From positions 22,800,765-22,864,764 of the forward strand of contig NC_135369.1 of assembly GCF_049243985.1 (NCBI RefSeq): a stretch of DNA of 64,000 nt, written 5' to 3'. Origin of the DNA: Paroedura picta (Eukaryota; Chordata; Lepidosauria; Squamata; Gekkonidae). Position numbers and translations under genes: made by a program. Positions 22,201 to 34,700 of this stretch are shown here, in pieces (position 1 is the stretch's first letter; each line of letters starts with the position of its first letter). The notes below the pieces were generated by a model that searched no databases, had not been told where the DNA came from, and was given only the letters and a program-made list of their open reading frames with translations.

Positions 22201-24785
22201 ATGCTGGGCTCCCGGGTCTGCTGGCAGCTGGTCCTTGGGTGGGCTCTGCTCCTGGGCCAGCCGGCCTTTGGAGACTGGGAGGCCACAGAAGAGCCCCCTT
22301 TAGCTGAGTCGGAGGAGGCGGTGCCAACACTGCAAGAACCAGAGGAGCCAGGAGAGTCAGAGAATCCCACGGGGCGGACCCTGTCCGACGAGGAGCTGCG
22401 GATGCTCCTTGGTCCCACAGACGAAGAACTAGAAAGGAGAGCAAAAGAAAGCCGACGGTGGCTAGAAAGGGATCGCGAGAGTTCAAGTTATTTGATACCT
22501 AACATGAAGCAAGTTGCTCTGCGGCATCACCATAAGAATAGCCATTATATTTACATGTCCTATGAGAATGGAAATGTGGAAGTTAAGGTAATGCAAGGAG
22601 GGGCCGTGAGAATCCAGGGGCGGCGGAGCGACAAACAAGCCCAGATGGGCGATCGGTCTCTCATAATTTTCAGCCCTGAATGCAACGGGCTGCAAAAGAA
22701 CGGAAGGCAGCTCCCGCTTTCCAAAAGGAAAGGGGCCAAAGATGAGGCACTCCTGGAAACCACCTCTATAAGCCAGGTGTTAGAGAGCTAGGTGTGCAGA
22801 GAGTGGGGAGGGAAGGCCTTTCTGGTTCAGCTCAGGAGTGCTTGTGTCTCTCTCTCACTTTCCAAGTCTTGAGCCCCAGCAGGGAAACCCACCATAATAC
22901 CCTGGGCAATGAAAGGCCTGAGCGTCCGGACGCTGAAAAATGTCTCCTCTTCTTCCCTTCCAGAAAGCCATTGGGACGATGGTCTACATCAAGTTTTTGT
23001 TGGTGAAAACCAGCTGCACAAAGGAAGAAGCGGAGGTTATAAGGAGGCAACTCTTTAAGTATGATGACGACGACGATGAGATGCTGCAGGATCCTTCACC
23101 TACAAAAAGGAAACGCTGTGAGGTACCTCCACCAGCTAAACAAGAGGTGAGGAAGCAAGCAGGCCCTGCTGTTTCTGGGGTTGCCGGAAGACAGTCAGAC
23201 TTGGACCTTGAGCAGCCTGAACAGGGTTGCCTCAGGGTTACCTCCTTCTGGAGCTTTCTGTGCAATTCAAGACTGGGGTCCCGAGGACCCAGCTGAACAA
23301 TGTGGGGGAGTAAAATAGGAACCTGCAGCAGGAGGTGAGAATTGGCAAAAATTCCCCTTCCGCGCCTTTCGTAGGTAAAAACGCAGTTCCACTGCAGCAG
23401 CTGCTGTGCCAACAGAAAAGCGCCCGAGGATCTTAGCCAAGAGATCATTGGGGAGGGACCGATGGCATAGTATACACCTTCCGCAACAGCCGTTTTCTCT
23501 AGGGGAACTGAATTCTGTCTTCTGGAGCTTAGTTGTAATCCTGGCAGATCTCCAGCCCCCATCTGGGGGTTGGCAACCCTAATTGCGACAGCATTCTGAC
23601 CATCTCAAACCTACTTTGCTGTGAAGCTTTGGGAAAGATCACAGCAAAGGCCATGTGGCTGCCATGAGGGCAGAGGAATCCAGAGCCAGTTTGGTGTAGT
23701 GGTTAGGAGTGCAGACTTCTAATCTGGCATGCTGGGTTCGATTCTGCACTCCCCCACCTGCAGCCAGCTGGGTGACCTTGGGCTCGCCACAGCACTGATA
23801 AAACTGTTCTGACCGAGCAGTGATATCAGGGCTCTCTCAGCCTCACCCACCCCACAGGGTGTCTGTTGTGGGGAGAGGAAAGGGAAGGCGACTGTAAGCC
23901 GCTTTGAGCCTCCTTTGGGTAGGGAAAAGCGGCATATAAGAACCAACTCTTCTTCTTCTTCTTCTCTTATTCACATGTACATTGGAATAGTGATTTTTTT
24001 AAATATACAAAGGTAGAAGACCTAGATGAAAGGAGACAAAATTGTTCCCTCTGCTGTGCTGATCACATGACTGTTTAGACTGGACTGCAAGAGGGAAGTT
24101 TAATTTATCTCTACAATGAGAAGTCTTTCTCCCCCCCCCAAAAAAAAAAAAAAGTTGGGAGAAGGCATCCCAGGAGGGCGAGGGAGGCTATCTATGGGAA
24201 TGTGATCCAGTTTTTACAAAAAAGGACAAGCAGAAGTGTGTTTCTCATGGGATCCAGTAGGTATGTCATCTTGATATAAAACTGCAGACCTAGACCATAA
24301 CAAGAAATAGGAAAGAAACGAAGCCCATTAAATTTGTCCCCCAGAACTGGTCAAGTGTTTCTGGATTCTGAATACGCAGGCATTGCTCTGAACGTTCAAA
24401 CTTTGAAGTTCCATTTTTAGGGCATCATTTTTTTTTAAGTTTCTTAAGTAATGAAAGCGGATCTTTTCTGGATTTTGAATGCCGCAGCCAGCATCAGATG
24501 CTGTGTTTGCTACATGATGGAATTGCTGTCTGCAATCAAAATCCAGCAAGAAGGAAAGTGGTTGGGCTCTTAGCCCCAAGTCATTCATGCTGTCTCCCTT
24601 GTTCTTTACTCTCTCTCCCCACCACCACCCTTGGCCCTTTTCAGATAGAGGAGTGCACCTTCACATTGTTTAAAGACGTAAGGAGCCACTCCTGGCGATA
24701 TGTCGTAACCAAACACAAATGCGTGCCATTTGGTAAGCACGAAGAATTGCCGAAGATTATGCCATATGGTGAGCAGAGCTATTGA
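22201..24785 (+). CDS. cystatin-like secreted protein, gene 3 (three exons)
   Basis: The exons are 22201-22587, 22964-23146 and 24645-24785. All are phase 0 with GT-AG sites, giving 236 residues (234 if the acceptor six bases downstream is used). The 24-residue signal peptide is nearly identical to that of gene 2. An acidic stretch of about 60 residues follows, then basic RRAKESRRWLERDRE, a helix-like segment and YENGNVEVK. Exon 2 starts KAIGTMVYIKFLLVKTSCTKE; the loop between cysteines 1 and 2 is 33 residues and contains DDDDDE followed by KRKRC. Exon 3 has ECTFTLFKDVR and KHKC and ends in a 20-residue tail unlike genes 1 and 2. As in gene 2, QxVxG is absent. Intron 2 holds a GGTTGCCA-type repeat and a tRNA-SINE. 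The gene is intact and faces NAALADL1 tail to tail. Function is unknown beyond the cystatin-like fold. Confidence 0.82.
23310..23582. repeat. GGTTGCCA-type interspersed repeat, degraded
   Basis: TAGGGGAACTGAATTC and GGGGTTGGCAACCCTAA identify it, in intron 2 of cystatin-like gene 3. Confidence 0.5.
23683..23966 (+). mobile_element. tRNA-derived SINE, reference-quality copy
   Basis: A box TGGTGTAGTGG at 23692-23702, B box GGTTCGATTCT at 23735-23745, and body through CATATAAGAACCAACTC to (TTC)n. It lies in intron 2 of cystatin-like gene 3. Confidence 0.9.
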
Positions 24786-25000
24786 AGAATCTGTGTCATC
24801 TCTGGATCCTGACGGCCAACTGCTGCTGGGGGGGCGGGGGGTGTTGCAAGTAGAAAAGCAACCACTGCGCTATGCCTTTAGGAGCAAACCTGGATGGTCT
24901 CCCGTTGCAAAGGGAGAATCCATCTTCTTCTCAAACCCTCTCCTTGATTTCTCACCCACCCTCTTTTCTTTTGGCCTTACTGACTCACTTTGAATAGAAA

Positions 25001-25006
25001 AATAAA
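25001..25006 (+). promoter_or_regulatory. poly(A) signal AATAAA of cystatin-like gene 3
   Basis: It lies 216 bp after the stop, within the block shared by the three cystatin-like genes. Confidence 0.75.
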
Positions 25007-25055
25007 ATTACCTTTCTCAAGCATTACCAACTCCTTGTGTGTCCCTTGTTCTCCC

Positions 25056-25336
25056 ACTGATATGAGGGGGAAAGGGAAGAGAAGGAAGGGGACTAAGCGC
25101 TCTGGGAGGTGCATTGGTGTGGCGGCGCTCGATGCAGCTGTTTGGCATGAGCTGTGATGCCACGGGAGGGCTTTTGGGTGCTCCTCTAGAGCCCTCGCAA
25201 TCGCCTAGGCCTGCCATGCCAACATAGGACTTAGGCTTGCAGCACAGAGAGACAACACCTGTCAACAAGCCAGGGATCTGGAAATCAGTTGAACTCTGGG
25301 AGCCCTCCAGGTGTAACCAGGAGATTGGCAGCCCTA
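25056..25336 (-). repeat. inverted partner of the repeat at 19029-19315
   Basis: Reverse complement of the 19-kb copy. It starts about 50 bp after the gene 3 poly(A) signal and ends GGCAGCCCTA. Confidence 0.75.
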
Positions 25337-25440
25337 TATTATGGGCATCAAACTGTTCTCTAAGTGGCTAGATCCACCCCATTGACCGATTCCCCCCATC
25401 TCTCCATGTGCCGTACATTATAAGGGTGATTAAGTTACAA

Positions 25441-25733
25441 GGAGCCTCTTGTGGCGCAGAGTGGTAAGGCAGCCGTCTGAAAGCTTTGCCCATAAGGCTG
25501 GGAGTTCAATCCCAGCAGCCGGCTCAAGGTTGACTCAGCCTTCCATCCTTCCGAGGTCGGTAAAATGAGTACCCAGCTTGCTGGGGGGTAAACGGTCATG
25601 ACTGGGGAAGGCACCGGCAAACCACCCCGTATTGAGTCTGCCATGAAAACGCTAGAGGGCGTCACCCCAAGGGTCAGACATGACTCGGTGCTTGCACAGG
25701 GGATACCTTTACCTTTACCTTTAAGTTACAAGG
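25441..25733 (+). mobile_element. Sauria-type SINE
   Basis: A tRNA-like head (GAGCCTCTTGTGGCGCAGAG...GGGAGTTCAATCCC), conserved middle, Bov-B-like end (GGGTCAGACATGACTCGG) and (CCTTTA)n tail. It lies between the convergent gene 3 and NAALADL1. Confidence 0.8.
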
Positions 25734-25758
25734 GACTCCCTTTGCACACACTGCTGCA

Positions 25759-25764
25759 TTTAAT
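25759..25764 (-). promoter_or_regulatory. poly(A) signal ATTAAA of NAALADL1
   Basis: ATTAAA on the minus strand begins about 32 bases after the TAA, implying a very short 3' UTR. A Sauria-type SINE begins just beyond. Confidence 0.5.
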
Positions 25765-25796
25765 AAAGGCACACTGCACTGGTACTCTGATTGCCA

Positions 25797-28700
25797 TTAT
25801 TGGTCCACCGGTTCAAGGATGGACGCAGCATTTTCTATTGCTTGGATGATGATTGTCAGGTGTTGGTGGACTTTCTCCCAGTTGCCCAACTCCTTGGCAC
25901 TGGAGTAAGCATCAGCAAGACCAGGGAAAGTGGCGATGGAAGATGATCGGGAGGCCATGATGATGTGGCTGCGTGGGGAGAAAAGTGCAGAAGGTGATTT
26001 CACAGATCAAATTCATTCATTCATTCATTCATTCATTCATTCATTCATTCATTCATTCATTCATTCATTCATTCATTCATTCATTCATTCATTCATTCAT
26101 TCATTCATTCCATTTATAAACTGCCCCTCCCATAGGCCAGCTCAGGGCAGCACACAGAATCAATAAAACAATAATAGAATTAAAATAATACATAATCAAA
26201 CCACCAGGCAGGATTTATTATTTTACATCTATTTGAGTCCAAGTGTGCCTTAAGAGAACCAGCATAGTATACTGGTTAGGAGCAGCGGCTTCTAATCTGC
26301 TGAGTTGAGTTTGATTCCCAGTTCCCCCACATGCGGCCAGCTGGGTGGCCTGGGCCTCATTAGAAACGGTTCTGACGGAGCGATCCTGTCATAGCTTTTG
26401 CAGCCTCCCCTCCCTCATGGGGTGTCTGTTGTGGGGAGAGGAAGGGAAGGCAATTGTAAGCTGCTTTGAGAGTCCTTCTGGTAGAGAACAGCGGCAAATA
26501 AAACCCAACTCTACTTCTTCTAAACAATATTTGGGGGATATGAGTTTTCAAGAGTCAAACTCTGTCAGATAAGAGTTGGAATGAAGATTGGACAGTTTGT
26601 GTCCCTGTCAGAAGGTTGGAAGGGAGTTGCAAAGAAGGAACTCAAGATGCAGTGGCAACACACACGTCGTAATCAGTTCGTTCAGAGCAGGGGTAGTCAA
26701 ACTGCGGCCCTCCAGATGTCTATGAACTACAATTCCCAGATGCCCCTGCCAGCATTTGCTGGCAGGGGCTTCTGGGAATTGTAGTCCATGGACATCTGGA
26801 GGGCCACTGACTACCCCTGGTTTAGAGCAAAGAGAAATGTTCGGGGGCAGAGAGTTAGCATCTGTCGCGAGATAAGAACCCCATGTCTTTATTCAGCCAC
26901 AAGGACCTCTGTTGTTGAACTTGAGTTTATTCACAAGTTCAGAACAATCTCATATTGTGAAGATTCCCTGTTTGAGGGTTGCCGCTCTTAGGTTAGCTGT
27001 GGTTGAAAGGAAACCTGAATTGTGTTCAATGCCAAAGTCAAACTGGAAGAAGAGTTAGGGTTGCCTGAGAGCTCAACAGGGTACAATTCCATGGAGTCCA
27101 CCCTCCAAAGTACACATTTCTCCAGAGGAGCTGATCTCTATATTCTGGAGAGTTGTAACAGCAGGTGACATCCCGCCCCACCTGATTTGCCAACAGAACA
27201 CAGTGTAGCAAAGTACATAAGATTTCTTAAATCAGAGCCTTGAACAATGGGTGCAGAATCCTCTATGATTGGATCGGATCCCAGAGATCTACTGCACACT
27301 TCCCCTTGAAGCAAGGAATCTCACTGAGCCCCTTGGGGCAGGGCAAGGCATCTTCTGCCAAGCAAAAGCCTTGCCATTACAGGAACAAATCCACAAGCTC
27401 CCAATGCAGATTGGCCCAGGAAAGTGAGTTATTGAACTGTTTACCTGTAATAATACTTATCGGGGAAGGCCCTAGGGTTCAAGAATGCCCTTTCTAGCAG
27501 CATCAGCTGGTCATTCACCATCCGTACTTGGAGGGGACTGTGGAGAGAGACAGCAGGTTAGGGGGCAAGAGAAAGAGGGCTGGCTCAAAAGTTTCTTGAG
27601 CTTCCCAGCCCCTAGCAAAGCACACATTGCTGCAAACATAAGAGTAGTCCTATTGGATCAGACTAATGGTCCAGCTAGTCCTGGACAATGTTAGTGTCCT
27701 TTAGGGCAGTGGTCCCCAACCCCCAGACCAGGGACCAGTATCAGTCCATGGATCAGTCGGTACTGGGTCGCGGCTCCTCCTCCCCGGAGCTGCCCTGCCA
27801 CTCTGCTGCCGGCTCACCTTTGGTGCTCTCCAGCGGCTGCCATGGCTGGGGCTCCCCCTCGGTGTGGCACTGCGCAGCTGCTGCTAGCAGCGCCCCCCCA
27901 GTGGGCAGCGAGAAGTCAGGGGTGTCGGCGGGAAAGCAAGTGGAGCAGGGGCTCAGGTGGTGGTGATATCCCTCAGAAAAGACTACCCCCCCCCCAGGCC
28001 TCAGTAAAATTGTCAAGCATTGACCGGTCCCTGGTGATAAAAAGCTTGGGGACCACTGCTTTAGGGGGCATAGTCTGCCAAGCAGTCTCTCAGGTATGCG
28101 GAGCCCTGACTGTGTGTGGCCTTGAAGGTCAGCACCAGCACCTTAAAGCGGATACATAATTCATCTGGGAGCCAGTACAGCTACCTCAAGGCAGGGCAAA
28201 TGTGGCTCCTCCATGATGTACAAGTGAGGAGTCGTGCCGCCATATTCCAGACTAGCTGCAGTTTCCGGAGCAGCGTTAAAGGAAGGCCCACTTAGACTGT
28301 GTTACAGAAGTCCAGCAATGAGGTGACCGTTGCATGGATCTCTGTGGCTAGGTGTTCTGGGGCCAGGTAGGGCACTAGTAGCTTTGCCAGCGAAGATGGT
28401 AAAATGCCAACTGAGCTACCTTAGCGACCTGTGTCTCCATTGACAGGGAGACATCAAAGATCAAATGGATAGCACAACAATAAGCTATACACCATCTAGG
28501 CAGGACAATTACAAAGCTGTTGATTCATTACCTCCCCAAGGCAGTGTTTGACACCAGCTGATTTGTATTGGATTTCCAAAAATAACTCTGGGAACGCAAT
28601 CAGCAATCAGGATTCCAAGTCCTGCTCTAATCAGCACCCTGAATTTCTTGCAGCATAACATAAGAGACTGAGCCATCCTCACAAAGGTTTCCAATTAAAT

Positions 28701-31700
28701 TTCATCGCAGCATGCAGTTGCCAACTCTAGCCTAGGAAATTCCTCGAAATCTGACAGTAGGACCTGGGGAGAAGGGAATTTGGGAAGGGATTTCACGTAG
28801 AAACTATGGCAGGGGTCCATATCTGAACCTGCAGGCACCTGTGCGCAACAACAAAATGTCTGCCACAGGAGGCGGAGCCAACCGCACGACATCAGGGAGT
28901 GAGGTTACACATAACTCTAATCAGAACTCTTCAACATTTCAGACAGAACCTTCTGAAACATTGTTTGGAAATATTTCCTTGTATGCTGGACCATTGGTTC
29001 CTTCTTTCAGATATCTGATTTCCAATGACCAGTCAAGAAACCCTGCTGGATACAAACCTCCCCTGGCCCTGCCCACTTTCCAAAATCTCTTGGTGGGCAC
29101 CAGGAAAGGTGTTGGTAGGCCCCATGGCACCAATAGGAGCCACACTGGGGACCCCTTATCCATGGTATACCATAGAGCTTGTCCTCTAAAGCTGCACGTC
29201 TGTCTAGGCCACCTGTTCTGTGTAGTGGGGAAGCCAGTTACAATTCAAGGAGCTCTCCAGCCTCATCCCCCACCTCACTCTGCCAAAGGCTTACAATCCT
29301 AGCCCAGCTACAAACCCCTGAAGCCCTCTCTCTCTAGACTCCTTCATCAGCAATGCTAGAGATAATTCTATGAGCCTACTCTCAAAGGTTGGTGTAAAGA
29401 TTACTGAGACGAATGGATGTGAGGAGCTTTTAATGTACTTAGTATGCCATATGAATCCTGAGAAACACTACTGAGGGAGGCTGCTGACCTGGGCGATTCT
29501 TCTTCCTGCAAGCTTGCAATGCGCTGATCGAGACCGGCAGCTGCTGACTTGAACCGTGCAATGGCAGCCTGGAGTGGGGCTGGGAAGAGTCAGAGGGAAG
29601 GAGACAAATATATTCCTTAGTAGTTAGAAGATGGATTTCCCCCCCCCCATTTTTTTTCAATTAATTCAAGGTTGTTAACAAAATATTCGCTAAAGACTAA
29701 AATTATACAGTAGGAAACTCTAGCCCAAAAGCTAACAATGAGCCCTAAGTATTTTAGAGGAGCTGATCATGTTGCTTTAAAGTTCTTTAATTGTATGTTC
29801 ATTTTGTGGATGTTACCCATTCTGAGCATCTGGAGGGGCGGGCTAGAAATTTTAAAAATCATCATCATTATTATAAGCTGCTATTTTTTATTTCTTTTTT
29901 ATTTCTTTCAAATAAAAAAATTGAAAGAAATTAAATCGACTTTGGTTCCTAAGATTGTCTGAATGGAGGCTGCTATACTTACTCCTAGTCAGTTTATTAG
30001 TTTTAACTAAGGATTAATGTACAAATGCAGTCACCCTGGCTCCTTGTCTAGCTGTGCCCACAGCAACTCCCCAACACCGTTCCAGAGCAAAGAACCCAGC
30101 ATCTAAGTGACTGTTTGCATCCAGAATCCTGCTTTTGCAGACTAGTTATAATTAAAATAAATCATGGCTCTGCATTATGCCTGATCTAAGCATAACAGTG
30201 CAATCCTAAACAGAATTCCATCCTTCTAAGTCCACTGAGATCAACAGGCTTAGAGGGGAGTGAATAGTAACAGTTATTCGTGTGTCTTCGTTGGATAATG
30301 CACTCATTGGATAATACAATTTCAATGTTCTTTTGCAGCTGGATTTACCTCTGTGAAAAAGGATAATTTTCTTCTAAAGTGGATTGAAAGTGCATTATTC
30401 AATGTGTGCATATTGGGCCCAGGTGTGACAGATTTGTGAAGGATAATTCTTTCAGTGCCTACTGACCATGGTCACTAAAGGAAACCTTCAAATTCAGAAT
30501 CAGTAAGGCCCTGTAACCCAATGCCAGGAGGTGACTCTCAGGGGAAGGAAGGCCTCAGCTTCTGTGCTCTGCTGTTGGACCCCCAGCGGAAGTAGATGGT
30601 CCCGGTGTGAGACAGGATGCTGAACTAGATGTATCTAAGCTGGGCTCTTCTTAAGTTCATATCAGTGTTTTTAGGATTGCATTGCAAATCTCAGAACAGG
30701 GAGCAAGTGCATTGTCTGCAATGTCAACACCTATGCATGAACACTAATGCGCTGTGCTGCGCATGCTCTGCCATGGTTCGCCCTGCCACTGTCGAGATTC
30801 ATTTGAAACTCATTATGACATATTGCAAAATAATGGTGCATTCTTAATACATCTTTAACCAACAGAACTCACTCGGCTTTTAAATCAACATAGAAGGAGC
30901 TTTTGCAGGGGTAGTCAAATTGTGGCTCTCCAGTTGTCCATGGACTACAATTCCCATGAGCTCCTGCCAGCTGGCAGGGGCTCATGGAAATTGTAGTCCA
31001 TGGACATCTGGAGAGCCACAGTTTGACCACCTCTGGGCTACTGCATGGTAAGTCAGTACAGGAGACCAATTTGAACCTTCAGCAAGGTGTAACAGTAGGC
31101 AAGGAGGTTCTGGGCTGTGAACTTTGTTTTGAGAATAAGGGAGCTAACAACGATGTCCCTCTTTTCAGCTATGACATAGTGAGGATATATTTCTTTTCAT
31201 TTCCATTCCTTATGTACAAGATCAGATTTTGTGAATAAGATTTGGTTCTTATATGCCGCTTTTCTCTACCCAAAGTGGCTTACATTCGCCTTCCCTTTCT
31301 TCTCCCCACAACAGACACCCTGTGAGGTAGGTGAGGCTGAGAAAGCCCAGATATTAAAAAGGTAAAGGTATCCCCTGTGCAAGCACCAAGTCATGTCTGA
31401 CCCTTGGGGTGACGCCCTCCAGCGTTTTCATGGCAGACTCAATACGGGGTGGTTTGCCAGTGCCTTCCCCAGTCATGACCGTTTACCCCCCAGCAAGCTG
31501 GGTACTCATTTTACCGACCTCGGAAGGATGGGATCGAACTCCCAACCTCATGGGCAAAGCTTTCAGGCAGCTGCCTTACCACTCTGCGCCACAAGAGGCT
31601 CTTAGCCCAGATATTACTGCTCCATTAGAACATCTTTATCAGTGCTGTGGTGAGCACAAGGTCATGGTCAGAACAGCTTTTATCATTGCCGTGGCGAGCC

Positions 31701-34700
31701 CAAGGTCACGGTCAGAATGCTTTATCAGTGCTGTGTCGAGCCCAGGGTCACCCAGCTGGCTGCATGTGGGGGAGCGGGGAATCAAGCCCGGCTCACCAGA
31801 TTAGAAGTCCACACTCCCAACCACTACGCCAAGAAATCACCACTAGATCATCCCACAGAGATTTTTGCAGTCCACCCCATGGCTATCACCCACCCAGTTC
31901 CATGTCAGCACCCCATTGCCTCACCAAGTGAGATATTGTGGCTCATCAGGTCGTTCACAATAACCTCCTGGTCGGCAGCCTTGTACATCTGCTCCAGCAC
32001 CTCCCCGTAGTCAGTCACGTTGAGTGGAAGGATCAAGGTATCGGCCAGGCGCACCAAAATGTTGCCAGCTGCCCGTGCCACAGTCTGGTGGCTGGAGAAC
32101 CCTGGGAGAGAAAGAGCTCATTATGGCTAGTAACAGCTGATAGATTCCATTCGTCCAAAGGGTCCTCTGGCAGCAGTCCCAATGCTTTTTGTGACAGAGT
32201 CCTTTCTTTTGTCTGTCTTGAACTAGCAACAAGAAAAGAAGGGGACAGTTCACCTTGGAATTATAACAGAAAAAAAGAAACCTATCCCAGGGCTAAATTA
32301 CTGTAATATATAATTTGTACAATTTAACAAATACATTTATAATCTGTTTTTTCAATTTTTAATACCAAATAAAGTACCAACCATAACGGTTTCTAGATGA
32401 ATGCCATTTTCAATTGCTTTTGGCAGTGGTTGTGTCCTTCTATAAGAATTGCTATAAGAACTTTCCATTGTGAAAGAATATTTCTACCAAGTTACCTTCT
32501 TATGCTTATCTAATAATATAAATAGGCTATCGGCTCACTGATACCGGGGACAGTTTGATGAAACCATTCCCCAAAGATCAGAAAACAGTCATGAGGACGG
32601 GAAGCAAAAGGAAACTTTTAAAGAATTATTGAGCTATTTAAGAAGAAGAAGAAGAGTTGGTTCTTAAATGCTACTTTTCTCTACCCAAAGGAGTTTCAAA
32701 GTGGCTTACAGTCACCTTCCCTTTCCTCTCCCCACAACCCCAGAACAGTTTTATCAGTGCTGTAGTGAGCCCAAGGTCACCCAGCTGGTTGCATGTGGAG
32801 GAGGAGCGGGGAATCAAACCCGGCTCACCAGATTAGAAGTCCGCACTCCTAACCACTACACCAAGCTGGCTCTCTAAACTGACAGATATAGTGGCTGAGC
32901 AATTTTGGAGACTGCTTGCCACTTCTGGGCAGAATCTCCTCTCCCACCCGCTTCCCACCTGCTACCTGGATCAATGAATTTATCCGCATAGTCAAAAGTG
33001 TCGAAGGCGGTGTGGTAGGCAGGATATATGCGCGCTGAAGTCTTGCTCTAGACAAAGGAAAAGATCAGACAATCCAAAACAGTCAAAAATGAAATAGCCT
33101 CAAAGAGTTGGGGCTGCTATTGGAGAAATAGCGACATATATTGGTTTTGGAAGGCATAGAAATGTAACTCAATATCGCATGTATTATTTACCACACTCTG
33201 TTCACTGGCAGAAAGGGAGGAACAGGGAAATGGAGCCATTAAGTTCCCAGTTCAGAGCACACCAGCTCTTAATTATGCTAGTGGAGCCATTAAGTTCCCA
33301 GTTCAGAGCACACCAGCTCTTAATTATGCTAGTGGTAAAGGTAAAGGTATCCCCTGTGCAAGCATTGGGCCATGTCTGACCCTTGGGGTGACGCCCTCTT
33401 GCATTTTCATGGCAGACTCAATACGGGGTGGTTTGCCAGTGCCTTCCCCAGTCATTACCGTTTACCCCTCAGCAAGCTGGGTACTCATTTTACCGACCTC
33501 GGAAAGATGGAAGGCTGAGTCAACCTTGAGCCGGCTGCTGGGATCGAACTCCCAACCTCATGGGCTTTCAGACAACATTTCTGCTGCCTTACCACTCTGC
33601 GCCACAAGAGGCTCTATGCTAGTGGTAGTGACTAGTAATTCTTGCTGCCAGTTTGCACACAAAGGGGACAGAGAGTGATAATAGCCAAGAAAGTAAATTC
33701 TTCTTTTTGGGGAAGGAAGAGCCTGATGACCTCAAGCAGGACAGACTCTCCTAGGTGTAAACTGCATGGAGCTTTTATTCCAACCCCAGATCGATTCAGT
33801 CCCTGCCCTCTACACAGAATGCGATTTCCGTTTGGATTTTGGGCAATTTAAATTTTCCTTCTGCAGCAAGAAGGATTGATCCGGAGTGACCCTACCTTTA
33901 TTGTGCGATATCTCAGACTGCTGCTAATCCTAAATATATTCAGAAAATCACATTGTTTTGAATCTGGGCTCTCCTCCGTGGTAGAGGACCCATGATTGGC
34001 TACAGATGGTCATGTGACAAGCCTGCCTCAAAGGAGAAGCCCCTAATTTCTCTCAATTTCTGTCGGCCTTGGATTTTTTTTTTGTGCCTTCTTCGTCCCC
34101 CCTCCCCTTCAAGAAAAGAAAGGATTTTTTCCTCCCTCCTCTGACTTGGATCCTCTCCCCCCTTCAAGAAAACAGAGAAAGAGTCTCTATTTGCCTCCCC
34201 CTCCCCTCTTCTGTGCCTCCCTAACCACGTGCAGAAGACTTTCCTGTTTCAATGGGGAGGGGGGGAAGAGGAAGACCCGAGTTCAAAGCGATCTGAATTC
34301 AACAGGATTGACAATGGAATAAAAAAAGTAAGTGCAGACTCTGCCCTAGAGTAGAATATAAATCCCCAGGTCATGAGGAAATAAACTCTTTTCCATATTG
34401 GAAAGCTCCTTCTAGGGACAGAAGGACTTTTTACGTAGGGACTCCATTTTGTTCACAAGGCAAGCAACAATGGAGAAAAGTTCCAACTTGGAGTCCTAAG
34501 CTCATGATGAACTCTGCGACTTCAAGTAAAGTTAGCCTATCCTAAATTAAACACAATTTAGGAAGTACCTAGAGAAGAGAGAGAGAAGACTGCATTTTTT
34601 TCGCCTTTTCTTTTTTCTCTTGCTCAGCCCAAACTTGGCCAGAACATATGTATTTAAAAAAAAATTAAATTCCTTTGTATTTTGAACTCTGATCCCTGGA

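Noticed and set aside
23683-23760. True tRNA gene
   Set aside because: A and B boxes are present but no acceptor-stem pairing, and the unit recurs as a 280-bp SINE.
26011-26110. CRISPR-like or regulatory repeat array
   Set aside because: Simple tetranucleotide microsatellite in vertebrate DNA, derived from an L2 tail.
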